Shown: positions 1 to 12,479 of the stretch, in pieces
Numbering within the stretch: position 1 is the first letter of the stretch
How the letters are laid out: every line of letters begins with the position of its first letter
Assembly: GCA_946811185.2 (NCBI GenBank)
Contig: OX328098.1
Location: 43,711,650-43,775,649, forward strand
Length of the DNA stretch: 64,000 nucleotides
Direction: 5' to 3'
From: Hippopus hippopus
Taxonomy: Eukaryota; Mollusca; Bivalvia; Cardiida; Cardiidae
Program-made: the position numbers and the translations under genes
The notes under the pieces: model-generated
Told to the model about the DNA's origin: nothing
What the model saw: only the letters and a program-made list of their open reading frames with translations
Databases searched by the model: none

Positions 1-220
1 TTAAAACTAAGGATTGTGTAGTACAGGGTTACAGTGTAATAGCCACAATGAAAGAAACAAGAGAAAGAAAAAAACCATTATAGGAAAAAAGAGCAAGTGC
101 TTGTAAAAATCCATTTCTCCTTTTTCCACAATGTTTTGAGCAGCTGACTACTAAAAGGGCATAAAAAGTAGTATTTGTATGGTACCTGGCTTCAAATGGA
201 GAGAGATGAAGATCAGATAG

Positions 221-404
221 TTAACTCATTACCAGACTTGATCATTTTAGACTCGTCAAATTTCAAAGCATTTGCAAACAACGAATTAAATGAGGCAATA
301 ATGATGGGCTTTTTCTGTAAGAGGGTTGAAACATTGTAGGAAAAGGAGAAATGCTGGTAACCAGCAGTTTCTCCTTTTCCCACATTATTTTCAAACACTG
401 GTTT
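221..404 (-). mobile_element. MITE family A, truncated
   Basis: It starts TTAACTCATTACCAGAC and keeps the central palindrome, but is cut off after TTTTCAAACACTGG, without the right arm. Confidence 0.6.
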
Positions 405-744
405 CATAATGGCTGTTAGAACTCAAAACTGTGTGGCAATGGGTAAAGTCTCTCCAAATGCTTATATTCATAACGAACAAGAAACAAACATAAAAAAACT
501 TTCCCATCATGTAAGAAACCAACTATTTAATTTATACAAAGCATGCAATACTGTGGGGTTTACCTCCTACAAAATCATTTTGGCTTCTACTGCAATTCCA
601 AAAACGAACATAGAGAAACACACTAATAACACTGTATAACCATGAAAGTGCTTGTTCCCCACATTGACAGCAACTTTCCCTTAACTAAAATTTTTAAGTC
701 CTGTAAACTCTTTCCCAAACAACAAATTTTTGACTCTTTCAAAA

Positions 745-973
745 TTAACTCTACCAAACAACAAAATTTTGAACTCGACCAAATTGGAAGCATTTGCAGA
801 CGACAAAATAAATGTAGCGCAAATGATGATTTCTGTCTTTGCTAGGGTAGAAAACATTGTGGGAAAAGGAGAAAAATGCTGGTTACCAGCATTTTCTCCT
901 TTTCCCACAATGTTTTCAAAAGGCCTCTTTACTCAAGGTCGTTAAAATTCGGGATTGTGTGGGAAAGAGTTAA
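745..973 (-). mobile_element. TTAA-flanked palindromic MITE (family A), intact copy; family description
   Basis: Family A is about 225 bp between TTAA and TTAA. Its termini read TTAA-CCCTTTACCA or CTCTTTACCA and TGGTAAAGGG-TTAA. TTAA plus CCC..GGG ends are typical of piggyBac-type elements. The centre is a long near-perfect palindrome: GAAAACATTGTGGGAAAAGG, AGAAAATGCTGG and the mirror CCAGCATTTTCTCC, TTTTCCCACAATGTTTTC. Outer arms differ: one has GACCCTGAGGAAGAAGCC, the other GCATTTGCAGACGACAAA. Here strand minus means the GCAGACGACAAA arm comes first. No copy has a gene. ORFs in these copies (MLVTSIFSFSHNVF-like peptides) are palindrome artefacts. Confidence 0.85.
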
Positions 974-1751
974 AAGCATCTGCAGATGGCATAATTTAGA
1001 TATTGCTGAAACTATTTTTCATCTATATAATAGAGAATAATTACCAGTTTTCTCTTTTTTCCAACAATGTTTACAAATGCCTTCTTCCTTTGAGTCTGTG
1101 AAACACAAGATTCAGATCAGGGCTAAAACTTTTTTACCAATTCATGATCTCGTGGATTTACAAAACAGATACTGGGTGCCTTTGAAAAAATCAGAGGAAA
1201 AGATGAAAATGCTTGTAAATACCATCCTCTTCTTTCTCAACAAAGATTTCATCCCATCATATCATTTAATCCTATCATTTCAGCAATATTTAATTTGTCA
1301 TCAGCAGGTACTTTCAACATGGAATAGTCCAAATTTACTTGTCTAGAACTGTATGGACTTCAAAATTCTTGGGATATAGAAAAAAAAAATGTTGTTTTAA
1401 AAGTGTACTGAGTAGGTATAAGCTTATACATTCTTTGAAAAAAAAAAATTCATCAATGAAATCATGATTAACATGTACTGATCTGAAATGTTTTAAAGAA
1501 TAACTTTCTATTGATAATGTTATATTCACCGGTATAATTTATCAAATGATAAATACAACAATCAAAACCTAAATAAAACATCAAGGTGTCCTTTACTATT
1601 CTTACAATTATTTCTATTATTATCAGACAACCCTTATACATCTACATCTAATGTGAACTACAAATCCTAGGACAAACCATTGAATTGGCTGCTAAAGGGC
1701 AAACCTGGCCAATCAGACATAAAACTGTGCAAGAAATAGAATGTTAATCTA

Positions 1752-2034
1752 ATTCAACTTTTTTCCCTTTACAAAATTATAGATCTGTCCAAAATAAAAG
1801 CATTTGCAGAAAACAAATCAGGACTGCCTCAAATTAAGGAATTTGTTTCATACAGGGTAGAAAACATTGTGGGAAAAGGAAAAATTTCTGGTTACCAGCA
1901 TTTTCTCCAGTCCCACAATGTTTCTACCCTTTCAAAAACTAATTCTAACATTGAGCCACATTTCCTCTCTCATCCAGAATTGTATCAGTTTACAGGATTC
2001 TAAAATTTCATCATTTGGTAAAGAGCAGAGTTAA
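1752..2034 (-). mobile_element. MITE family A, diverged composite
   Basis: The central palindrome (AACATTGTGGGAAAAGG / GTCCCACAATG) and both arm types are present, with an extra segment in the right arm and imperfect ends. Confidence 0.55.
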
Positions 2035-2097
2035 CATTATTCTATCATTAGCAACTAAACAAAATTTCTGATCTATGAGGTAGAAAAGCACATAATA

Positions 2098-2181
2098 TCT
2101 AACCCTTTCTGTACAGTCTGATCTTCATCTGAACTGTAAGCAAAGGCAACTTGACATTTGCTCTGTGCTCTAAGGGTTAAC
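2098..2181. repeat. Family H short element (GTGTAGATCAAGATCAG type)
   Basis: TTTACCCTTTCTG-like left end TAACCCTTTCTG, a central TACAGTCTGATCTTCATCTG and a right end CTCTAAGGGTTAA. Related copies lie near 4013-4190, 4430-4515, 8085-8165, 9640-9735, 17690-17820, 41646-41881, 58980-59100, 63160-63340 and 63343-63555. Confidence 0.5.
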
Positions 2182-2779
2182 AAAAATGTTGGTTTCCCAT
2201 GAAATTGCATTTCAATTGAGATAAACTGTATTTCAGGGAATGTTTCACAATCAGTCTTATTTTTTTTTTTCCCATTTTGAACACATTTCAATTTTCAATA
2301 TGTTTGAATTTCAGAATCAGAACTCTCTACTAAAACAGATGAATACACTTAAAAAAACTTAATTCAAACTTACACAAATTACACATATCACTGTCTCTAC
2401 TGTATGGGCATATTGCCAAAAAAGTTTCTTCTGAATCATATAGCACTTCCCAGAATTCCATATTCCTCTACTTCCTTCCAAATGTGTAAATGTACATCAA
2501 CACACAGGCTTATCCAAATAACTTCAACAACACTGTAAATACAGTTTCAAGAACACCATACACTAATTGAATTGCCACATTAAATCTTTTGATCCTGCTT
2601 TGTTGTATAATTGATTGTCTTATCCTGCAGACAACACAGTTTTGTCTTCATTTAGATAGATAGCAGTGACTTTCAATTTTTTCATGTAAAAACTCCACAA
2701 TAGATATACTTTTTTAAAGTTTTTTTTTTACTTTTTCAGGCTTTCACTGGTAACTATTACTACTCTAATACAAGTTATC

Positions 2780-2881
2780 GACGGTACAACCGTCTTCCTA
2801 AGGTGTAATCATGTGATACAATGCAGTTGAACAACTGCATTGTATCACAGGATTACACATGAGGAAGACGGTTGTACCGTC
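2780..2881. repeat. 102-bp hairpin (unrelated to family A)
   Basis: Arms GACGGTACAACCGTC..TTCCT..GTGTAATC, TGATACAATGCAGTTG and their mirror meet around a 3-base loop. Each outer end is itself palindromic (GACGGTACAACCGTC), so it could form a nested cruciform. It is probably a tiny fold-back element. Confidence 0.75.
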
Positions 2882-3269
2882 AAAAACTCTTGTGGATTAC
2901 AATAATTAAAATTAGTATTTCTCCAGAAGAGGATATCATGTTTTATACTACTCTAACAGTTAACTAATTTGTTTTCTTTGTGATGTTCAGTAAAAATGAC
3001 TTCCAAAGAAATGGATCTATTCCATGAAAACAAGTAACTATTCTGTTCAAAACATTTCTAAGATGGCTTGATACTTAGAAAAAGTCAAAAATCCGTAGGT
3101 CTTTTGGTTTAAGATACAAAGATTCTTCATTTTTTTATTCCAAAACTTTGGGTAAAAAATCTGAATCCTCCAAACGGGTCAATTATTACCTCAGGGCTAA
3201 CACCTAAAAATTTCAGTTGAAGTCCTGGATGTACTACATACCAAATGTAATGGCCACTAGCCAACTAGT

Positions 3270-3495
3270 TTAACTCTTTACCAAACAACAAAATTGTGGA
3301 CTTGACCAAAATGAAAGCATTTGCAGATGACAAAAATGTAGCTTAATTGATGATTTCTGTCTTTAATAGGGTAGAAAACATTGTGGGAAAAGGAGAAAAT
3401 GCTGGTTACCAGCATTTTCTCCTTTTCCCTCAATGTTTTCAAAGGCTTTCTTATCCAGGGTCGTTAAAAGTCGGGATTGTGTGGTAAAGGGTTAA
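3270..3495 (-). mobile_element. MITE family A, intact copy
   Basis: TTAA at both ends and a central stem of roughly 35 bp per arm with a single central GGTTACC axis. A clean reference copy, 226 bp. Confidence 0.85.
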
Positions 3496-4628
3496 AAGTA
3501 GAATTACAAGTAATTATTGTGCTTTCCTTTTACATAAGCGGGGCAAGCAAGAGACTGAAGGCAATAGCAACTGCTCATCACAGAAAACAGTGATCAAGTG
3601 AGCTAATAAAGCATTATTTTTTTCCTTTTGCCTAAAAAAAAAAAATTGCAGGTGTAAAACAGAATTACGCATCAACTTTATTCTCTGTCTCTTTTGAATT
3701 CCAGAGAAAATTACTTCATGGGAGAAAAACTGATATCAAATACAAGCTATATTTAAAATGAAAAACCAAACTGTCTGTCTGCAAGATATCACAATCATTT
3801 CTAACACCATGCTCATTTTTCTCTCACTTTTCAATCTTCAGTAACGTTTGTCCATAGTAGCACATAACTCTGTTTAAACAAATACTGTTCTTGAGTTTCT
3901 CATTTCACTTCTACAAGTACTCCATTTCCTTCTATAGACAGGCATTTCCATTGTTTCCACTTCTATGAAAATAAATACATAATTATATAGTGTTACATGC
4001 TGTATTTATTTATTAACCCCTGAAGCTCCTTTCACATGTTTAGTTGCCTTTGCAGCCAGTGTAGGTCAAGATCAGACTACATGAAACATGCAGTATGATA
4101 TTTGATCTACTCTGTGCGCTTTGCTGAGGCATCTTTGGGTCTCATTTCTAGGCTGCAAATATTCTTCATTTTATTCTGCATTCAAGGGCTTGATAAAGAC
4201 TACCACCTGAAGATTACAAACCAATGAAATGGGCATTCTAATTTTGGAAAAAGACAACAACATTTATATAATTTGCACAAAGAGTATTTCACATGAATGG
4301 TGCATATCAAGGATCAAGCTACACTTAGTATTAAGACTGATCTTAATCTACTCTGTCCTAAAAAGCACTTAAATTTGCTTATGCAAGCTCAGTATTGGAA
4401 GTGTCAATACCTTAATGCTAAATCTTTCAAGCCAGACTCACTGCGCTTTTGCATACAGATATAGATCAACATCAGACTGCATGTTCTGAGCAGTTTGATC
4501 TTGTATCTACTCTGTCATATAGGTTATACTTAAATTTCTTCCAGTGAAAAAAAAAAAACCCCTTTGAAATTGTAGTATTTGGGTTTTAACTATCAGCTGT
4601 AAACTTTTTCTTAATATCATTTATACAG

Positions 4629-4752
4629 TTTAGCCCTTCACCGAGCAATCCCATTTTAACAACCTGGTGAAGAAAGCTCTTGAAAACATTGTGGGAAAAG
4701 GAGAAAATGCTGGTTGTCAGCATTTTCTCTCATACCCCTAGTATTTTCTACA
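4629..4752 (+). mobile_element. MITE family A, truncated
   Basis: The left arm from TAGCCCTTCACC and the central palindrome are present, with the right half replaced after CATTTTCTCTCATACCC. Confidence 0.55.
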
Positions 4753-5629
4753 CAGCAATAGACAAACGCCATCATCTGAGTTACAATTAATGTGTTGCCT
4801 GCAAATTCTCTTATTTTGGATGACTGTAAATTTTGTTATGCATCTATAGACAGTTTATGTCAATGAGATTTTTATTTGTTTCAATGTTCAGATATACCAT
4901 ATATATTGGTCATTACAAAGAATGCCATATTCAAACTGGAAACAAGGTATTGATGCCTGTATAGAAGTTTATATCCTGACTTTATTCCATCCCAAACTTT
5001 CTATTGCAATGTATGTTCTTACAATCCTGTGGCTTTAAAATTGTCAATTAAACCGATCCCTGCTGAATAACACTTCATACACATGTTATAATGTTCCAGC
5101 ACACACACACACTTCCTCTGAAATATTTCACTATAATTTCAGAGTACAAGTTCTTTTACGTTAAGTTCAGTTTTAGTTTCAACTGTTCACTTTATTTAGA
5201 CCTGAATTCACTTTTTGACATGAATAAATAAAGCCTATTAACAAAAAGCACTGTGGTACATGACATCCTGTCTAAAATAAGATGCATTATGGGTAACAAA
5301 TATGAATACTATGTAAATGAGATAAAAACTGGCCAATCAGATTACATACAATTGTCAGTGTGCAAATGAGGTAAGGGAAATAACTCTGAGCTTTCTTTGT
5401 CCAAGACACATCTATGCATGTTTGTAATTCCTCTCAAACAAAAGGATCACAAAAAGACCCAATGACCGAAATTTATGTTTAACATGATGTAATACAAAGA
5501 AATTCAAAATGCAACCCTGACTCAGTATCCTAACCCATTACCCCATTAGCTGTCTTTTCAGAACATTTAGGTTAATAACAATGTAGACCATGACACTAAA
5601 CTTCAAACTAAGAGCAAACCATAAAGTAC

Positions 5630-5990
5630 AAATGCTGGGCTGCAGTTGCTTTTTCTGTGAAAATTCGAAGTTGGAAACGGGGGCATAACTCTAACAAAAA
5701 TATTTTGAGAGTTACCTGCCCTTCTGGCATGGGTTTCCCTTTTCTAGATTGACTAGTTCTGGTTTGAGGTAAGTATCTCCCATAAGGACAAGATATCAGA
5801 AAATGTCACGAAGCAGACAATGGCAGGGCTGTAACTATACCTTGACTTTTTCTTCGAAAACAGCAAAGCTACATACATACTACTCATATAGTATCGAGTC
5901 TTGTTCAAGACAACAAAAGTGCCTCGTACAAACTAACAAGAGGATTCAATTTCCACCACTTGAAACAAATTTGCTTAAGATGACTTTGAC
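5630..5990 (+). repeat. Dispersed repeat family E, copy 1
   Basis: It contains GCTGCAGTTGCTTTTTCTGTG, GGGGGCATAACTCTAAC, TGGGTTTCCCTTTTCTAGA and CTGGTTTGAGGTAAGTATCT. Copies at 24442-24770 and 60610-60930 share the same order of blocks. Confidence 0.65.
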
Positions 5991-6174
5991 AGCACCTTCT
6001 AAATATAGCAAACAGCAAGAAGGAATTTCTCCTTTTACCACAATGCTTCTATAAGTGTTCTACCGCAGAGTTGGAAAAAAAGCCCTGACTGTTGGTGCAA
6101 ATGCATGAAAAGTTTTGGTTTGCTTATGACAAAACAATTACAGACCAAATAAGGTAATAGGCTAGAACTGACAA

Positions 6175-6392
6175 TCAACTCTTTACCAAACAACTGTGTG
6201 ACCCTGAGGAAGAGGGCTTTTGAAAACAATGTGGGAAAAGGAGAAAATGCTGGTTTCCAGCATTGTCTCTTTTCCTAAAAGGTTTTCTACCTGATCAAAC
6301 ACAATTCGAATAATTTCTGCTTCTATTAATTTGTCACCTTTGTGTGTTTCCCATACAGACAAGTCTGAAATCTTAGTTGTCTGGTAAGAAGT
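6175..6392 (+). mobile_element. MITE family A, copy with decayed ends
   Basis: The left end is CTCTTTACCAAACAACTGTG, the central palindrome has several mismatches, and the right end is TGTCTGGTAAGAAGTA without TTAA. A loose fragment of the same family lies at 7084-7175. Confidence 0.6.
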
Positions 6393-7295
6393 AGGAACAA
6401 ATTCATAACAAACATGAATGTTAACGTTTCTGTGAAAGTATCCAACAAAAAGGTTTCACCCATTATCATACAAATCAAGGATTACTAGGTCCCTGCAGCT
6501 GACAATCTTTGGAAAACACTGTTGGAAAAGGATCAAATACTTGCAATAATAAGTATTTGCGCCATTTTCAACATCATTTTCCATACTTTTAGAAACTGAT
6601 ATCATGCTTTTCGTCCTTTTACTGAATTTGTAATAACCTTTAAGAATTAAGGTTATTTTATACTGTGCAGTAATGGGTTATTCCAAAGGTAACACAGAAC
6701 TACTTAACAAAGCTTTTTTCAAACTAGACAAATCAAATAGAAATGACTAATACATGTACTTGCACTATCCAAACAACATTTCATTCTACAATGTTTTTCT
6801 TTCACAATTCATTTTCTTTTTTTAAACATTAGGACTAACAATGAAGCTGCTCAGCTCAGAATAAGTTGTTTCACTATCTGCCACAGTATTTACTGTGTTT
6901 ATTCCTTACTTTCTCTTCTCTCCACCTTTTCTCTTAGATTTAGAAAACACTGTAATCAAATCTGTGAAACTGCCCATTATGAAAAGTTTTGACATTTGCC
7001 AACATCATGTCAGTTTCTTTTAAGACCTATATATGTATCAAACACCTCACAACCAACATAAAGTCCTCTTTTTCATGGGGCAGATCAGTTTTGAAAATAT
7101 TGTGGCAAAAGGAGAAAAGGCAGAAATAGCTCATATTGAGGCATTTCTCTTTTAGCCGCAAGTTTTCAAATAATTTCATGTATAATTTCAAAGCAGGCTG
7201 ATAATTAACGTTTTACAAGGATGTTTTTTCGAACTCTTCTGTGGCGAATCTCAACCTTGCCATTGTTCTCTGAATGTGAGATATGATAACAGGCA

Positions 7296-8523
7296 GTCCT
7301 CTACCAAACAAACCTGTGTTCTAGTGACCCTGAGGGAGATGGCCTTTACAACCATTGTGGTAAAAGGGAAAAATGCTTGTAACCAGCATTTTCTCCTTTT
7401 CCCCCTCTGTTTCTAGCCTTTCAGCAACAAATCTCCTGATATAAGCCACATTAATTTTGTCGCTGGCAAATGCTTTCGATTTGGGTAAGTCTAGATTTTG
7501 TCATTTGGTTAAGTATACAATATAACACAACTGTCAACACAAAAAAAAATGAGATAAAAATTCACAACCAAACATAAAAGTACCCAGGAGAAATTCTTAA
7601 AATCACAACTTGACTTTAAAAGATTAAAAAAAAAAAAACTTAAGATAACAAAATCATAACTAGGTATATTGATTCTATAAAAGAAAAAAAGTATCCTAAA
7701 TAAAATGCTTTGACAAATTGTTGTAGATATGATGATGATTGTTTCCCCCACCCAATCCTGAAATGCATGGTAAACCTATTTACAGTGAAATCTTGGTCAT
7801 TCAATTTAACCCTTCACCACACAATCCCGAGTTTTAACGACACAGCAGAAGAAGCCTTTTGAAAACATTGTGGGAAAAAGAAAAAATGCTGGTAACCAGC
7901 ATTTTCTCCTTTTCCCACAATCTTTTCTACCTTATCAAAGACAAATTCCGTCATTAGAGCAAATTTTCAAATGTCATCTGTAAATACTTTCAATTCGGAC
8001 AAGTCATATCTTTCCTGTGTGGTGAAGAGTTAAAGAACAGCTAAGTTATTGGTTAAAATCAGCAGACCTTTCATACTAAAGTAACCCTCGGAGCACCTTT
8101 TGCAATAAATTCTGTGCAGTCTCATCTTGATCTACACTGTACACAAAAGCCTACAGTCATGCTTAACAGCTAACTGATTGAATAAGTCTGTAGAATGTTA
8201 GAAATGTATGGAAGAAAAACTATCCCCCCAAAAAAATGCAGCAGCTGTTCTGGTAATACCTATGAGCAATTTCTGCCACACAATTTTTTGAAAATGTTTG
8301 TCTAACCCTTTACCACACAGTCCCAAGATTTAACAACTCTGAAAAAGAAAGTTTTTGAAAACATTGAGGGAAAATGAGAAAATGCTAGTAACCAGCATTT
8401 TCTCCTTTTGCAACAATGTTTTCTAATCTTCAGTGAAAACATCAATCTTTTGAATCACATTTGTTGTCTGCAAATCCTTAAATTTGGACACATCTGAAAT
8501 ATCGATGTCTGGTAAAGGGCTAA
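7296..8523 (+). mobile_element. MITE family A, three copies (7296-7513, 7806-8033, 8302-8523)
   Basis: All three face the same way. The middle copy has TTAA at both ends; the third has CTAA at both ends (CTAACCCTTTACC..GGTAAAGGGCTAA), a matching mutated or alternative target site. Between them only AT-rich unique sequence and a family H fragment are seen. Confidence 0.75.
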
Positions 8524-8685
8524 TAATGTACGTGTATATACCAGCTAATTCTAGCCATTATCTATGGATCACCAAATGCCTGAATAAACAATACTTCACT
8601 GTATAAAGTTTCCATGGATATTTCCCTATGATATTTGCCTGTAAATTTTACTAATACTGCAAAAACACAATTACATCCCATTTCT

Positions 8686-8916
8686 TTAAACTCTTTACCA
8701 AACCACAAAATATTAGATTTGTCCACATTTAAAGCATTTTGCAGACCAAAATGTATCAAAGTCAAATTCTTTGATCTGTCTGTGAAAGGGTATAAACATA
8801 GTGGGAAAAGGAGAAAAAATGCTGGTTACCAGCATTTTCTCTCTTTCCCACAATGTTTTGAAAGACCTTCTCTGTCAGAGTCATTAAAACTTGGAATTTG
8901 TGTGGTAAAGGATTAA
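8686..8916 (-). mobile_element. MITE family A, intact copy
   Basis: TTAA at both ends; CTCTTTACCAAACCAC at the left and TGTGTGGTAAAGGATTAA at the right. Confidence 0.75.
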
Positions 8917-9374
8917 AAAACACAAATCCTTAAAAATCATGACATGCCATTTAACATATGCACACTCAAAAGTAAATAACTGAATCAAAAATATACATAA
9001 CCAAGAAATGCATTGATTATGAGACTGAAAAACAATTAAAAATGAAACAAAATCACTATTTGATACAATACAGTTCAACCTCCAAAGAAATTACTTAAAA
9101 ATCTAATGATGAAATTAATAGGATGAAATTTTCTATGTAAAGACCATTTTACAAAGAGGATCTTAACATAATTTTACATACTTTTTGGACAAAAGAATGC
9201 CGCGTCAATTTCAGAACAACAATTTTGTCAGAAAAAAACATAGATGACAACAAGCTAGAATGATAGAAAGGTCAAGGTCAACTAGAGGTGTTTGTAAACA
9301 TGGTTCTTGTCATTGACTGAGTGTAGTTTAAAGTATGAGGTAGATATGTGTGTAATGTACTGTTGGCTTAGCCA

Positions 9375-9495
9375 CACCCCTGCCTGACATAGTGCACACA
9401 CCCCTGACTGACAATGTGCACACCTCTAAACAACTATGCGCACACCCTACAGGAAAGTGTGCACACCCCTAATTGATAATGTACACATCCCTAAT
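9375..9495. repeat. Short tandem block of about 25-bp units
   Basis: Units of ACACCCCTGACTGACAATGTGC type recur about five times with substitutions (CACACCCCTAATTGATAATGT). Confidence 0.6.
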
Positions 9496-10081
9496 TGAGA
9501 CTATGAAGACAAGTTCAATGAGAAAGCTTAGTTCAATCTGAAAGCTATGAGCTTTCTAATATCAAGAGGGAGTGAACAGTCTTGAGTATGTAATTATTGA
9601 CAGTTCAAACTCAGATATTGAAGATCGTTATCTTTGCAGAGCTAAATGCAGTTATAATTTGCTTCTGTCGACAGTGTAGATCAAGATCAGACAGCAAAGA
9701 ATATGTGATCTGATCTTGCATCTATGCTATTTGCTTCTATTTCAGATGTTCAGACAAAAAACAGGTGTGAAATTAAAATACGTGCATCTTTAAAATGACT
9801 GAGAAGGTCCTTTTCAATCATTTAGCACTACAACGATTAAATATCACTTTAACATGCTGGCTGATTTTATAACCACCAAACCATAGTATAAACTTTATGA
9901 TTGAAAAATAGGACAAAAAAAATGCCTTTCAAGTGATCTGGATAAACTGGGGAGAAAGGAGCAATCCCTTATTGCAATTGCACTTATTCCCACGGTGCTT
10001 TCAAGGCAGTCCATTGTAGGGATGCTATAGTTGTATCATATCTGGTATGTGGCTAAGCTGGCAGTAAAAATGTCTGCACCA

Positions 10082-10182
10082 CTATGCTGAAATTGGTGCT
10101 GATGAGCCCGGAGTAGTCTCCCCCTCATTTTCAGTTGAGCCCCTGGATCCCTGACTCCTTTTGAAAGGTCCTGATGTGAAGA
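10082..10182 (-). CDS. TGFBR3: Betaglycan-like last exon (cytoplasmic tail and stop)
   Basis: The acceptor is TTCTTTTGCAG. The first two bases complete the Ile codon begined by A of the transmembrane exon, then 32 residues follow to TAG at 10082-10084. The tail (residues 651-689, 39 residues) is Ser/Thr/Gly-rich and contains GSRGSTENEGETTPGSSAP. This resembles the short Ser/Thr-rich tail of vertebrate betaglycan with its IGSTQSTP block and small C-terminal residue. It ends in -PISA; vertebrate betaglycan ends -SSTA, a PDZ ligand for GIPC. The exon is too short to appear as an ORF and was found by demanding the right phase. No convincing AATAAA was assigned, so the 3' UTR end is unknown. Confidence 0.8.
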
Positions 10183-10271
10183 CTGCAAAAGAATTATGTA
10201 AAGAAAGTATTTAGACTAAAATGTGACCGAAATGCAAAAATTTTGAATACTCTTCAATAGGAATCTCTTTG

Positions 10272-10735
10272 CCTATTACCTAACAATCCCAAATTTGAAG
10301 ACCTTGAAGATAAAGGCTTTTCAAAACATTGTGGGAAAAGGAGAAAATGCTGGTGACCAGCATTTTCTCTTTTCCCACCATGTTTTCTACCTTTTCAAAG
10401 GAAAATCCAAAACTTTTAACAGCATTTAATTTGTCCTATGCCAATTCTTTTGGTTTGGACAAGTCTAAAATTTTGGTGTTTGGGAAGGAAGACAAAATTA
10501 ACTTCAGAAACAAACTTTAACAGATTGACAAACTTGTAGACTGGTCAAAACTGAAAGCATTTGCAGATGACATAATTACAATACATGGCTTAAATTATGA
10601 GACTGGTCTTTAAAATTGTACAAAACATTGTGGGAAAAGGAGAAAATGATGGCTAAAAGTATTTCCCTCTGTTCCAACATTTTCAAAGGCCTTTTTCCTG
10701 AGGGTTGTTAAACCTTAGGACTATTTTCTTACAGG
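10272..10735. mobile_element. MITE family A, two diverged copies in opposite orientation
   Basis: 10272-10490 (plus) and 10520-10735 (minus) lie back to back just upstream of the acceptor of the last betaglycan exon (10182), 90 bp away. Both have lost TTAA ends. Confidence 0.6.
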
Positions 10736-10804
10736 TTTAGTTCTAATACATAAACACATGTATAAATAACTTGGCATCTCTCCTTTTGCCACAATTTTTT
10801 AAAA

Positions 10805-11424
10805 CTAGAGGCGCTTGAGCGCCTGTATTGCTCCACAGGCCTGATATTTCTATAATGGCGAAAGGAAGTTTTTAACAATTATCATTCAATCCTGCATTTT
10901 AGCTCACTGAAGAAACAATTTGGTAGACAACCACCATAGGAACTTACCTGCAAAACAACAATGAAATCTAATGAATAGTTTTAGAGAAGAAATTTTTCAA
11001 AGATTTTACTTTATACCATAAAAGGAAAATGAGTCTCCCATAAAAGCCATGTTTTTTGACAGATTTTTTTTTTTTTAAGGAATTCTGTAAACCTGTATCT
11101 AAGGAACATTCCTGCAAAATAATAATGCTATCCAAATAGCGGTTTGGGAGGAGAAGATTTTTAAAGGTTTTTTACTTTGGTTGCCATGGCAACCAGAATT
11201 CTTCATGGAACACAATTATTTGAAGGAATTTGAAAGAGGACCACCAAAGGAACATTCCTGTGAAATTTGGTAAAAATCCAGTCAATAGTTTCTGAGGAGA
11301 AGTTTTTTAAAGAAAAAGTTTACGGACGCACGCATGGACGAACGGACGAATGGACGAACGGACGGACGCACGACGGACACAACGCCATGACAATAGCTTG
11401 CTGGCCTTCGGCCAGTGGAGCTAA
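10805..11424 (+). mobile_element. Helitron-like element B1 (complete-looking)
   Basis: It opens CTAGAGGCGCTTGAGCGCC, a short hairpin, and ends CTGGCCTTCGGCCAG-TGGAG-CTAA, a stem-loop a few bases before CTAA as in Helitron 3' ends. Before the end is a run of GGAC/GAACGGAC repeats. Near-identical copies lie at 30201-30803 and 30804-31326. It encodes no protein. It is inserted in the last intron of the betaglycan-like gene. Confidence 0.7.
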
Positions 11425-12035
11425 AAAATAGTCTGAAACACCCAAAAGTTGTCTGCAAGTAGAACTATGATAATCCTTTACTGCAACTTCTAGTTTTTTT
11501 TCTCTTTTTTTTTTAAACGCTGATAATCAATGACCACAACTTTTAGGTTTTTCCCAAGACTTAAATAATTAGTGAGCAAAACCAGGGTAATTTTTTTAAA
11601 GAATTTGATTATAAACGTCAAGACTTTAAGGTTTTTCAAAGACTTTTATAAATAGATGACCATAAACTTATAGGTTATTTCGAAGACTTTCATAATCAAT
11701 GTCCACAACTTTTAAGCCCCCCCCCCCCCCGACTTTTACAACCAATGATAAAAAATTTTAGGTTTTTTCAAGAATTTCATCATCAATGACCACAACTTTT
11801 ATGTATTTTCAAGAATTTTATAAACAATGACCATAACTTTCATGTTTTTCTAAGACTGATAATTTATTAATACCCTGATGACTATTAATATCTATTCCTT
11901 TCATCCAAGCTTATAAAAATCAATGACCAACACTTTCAGGTTTTTTTTTTTTCAAACCTTTGATAATCAACACAACTTTTATGTTTATCATTTTCAAGAC
12001 ACATGTACAAAAGGGACAACAGGAAATACTAGGAC
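11425..12035. repeat. Degenerate tandem block of about 60-bp units
   Basis: Units of the type ATAATCAATGACCACAACTTTTAGGTTTTTC-, split as ATAATCAATGACC and ACAACTTTTAGG, TTTTTCAAGACTT, recur about nine times with heavy drift. It includes a 14-base C run at 11717-11730. Confidence 0.6.
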
Positions 12036-12114
12036 TAAACTCTTTACCAACCAACAACATCATCAACTCTTCTATTGACAAATTAATTGTGGCTCAAAGC
12101 ACAATATTAGTCTT

Positions 12115-12465
12115 TTAACCATTTACCATACAATCCAGAGTTTTAACGAGCCTAGGGAAGAAGGCTTTTGAAAACATTGTGAAAAAAGGAGAAAATGCTG
12201 GTAACTAAAATTTTCTCTTTTTCCCACTGTTTTCTACCCTTCTGAAAACCAAATTCTGTCTTTTTGTCATATTGAATTTGTCCTCTATAAATGCTTTCAA
12301 TTTTGAAGGATCTAATATTTTGTAATACAAAAAAGTTAGAGGTAGATAAGATTGTGGTATAAGGAGAAAACAATGGTGACCAGTATTTTCTCCTTTCCTC
12401 ACAGAGTTTCCGAAAGCCCTCTTCCTCAGAGATATTGGATTACCGTATTTGATGAAGGGATAATT
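12115..12465 (+). mobile_element. MITE family A, compound copy
   Basis: A copy with TTAACCATTTACCATAC at its left is fused near 12340 to the right half of another copy (AAGGAGAAAACAATGGTGACC..). It is immediately followed by Helitron-like element 12480-14347. Confidence 0.55.
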
Positions 12466-12479
12466 AACAGAAAGAAAAA

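Larger units (their letters stand above)
1..10081. other. Downstream region of the betaglycan-like gene, no coding gene seen
   Basis: Beyond the stop codon this stretch must contain the 3' UTR and possibly intergenic DNA. It holds MITEs, family E and H repeats, a hairpin and a short block of GTGCACAC-type repeats (about 9370-9490). TTTATT strings (AATAAA on the minus strand) occur, for example near 4005 and 5190, but none can be chosen as the polyadenylation signal without transcript data. Confidence 0.5.
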
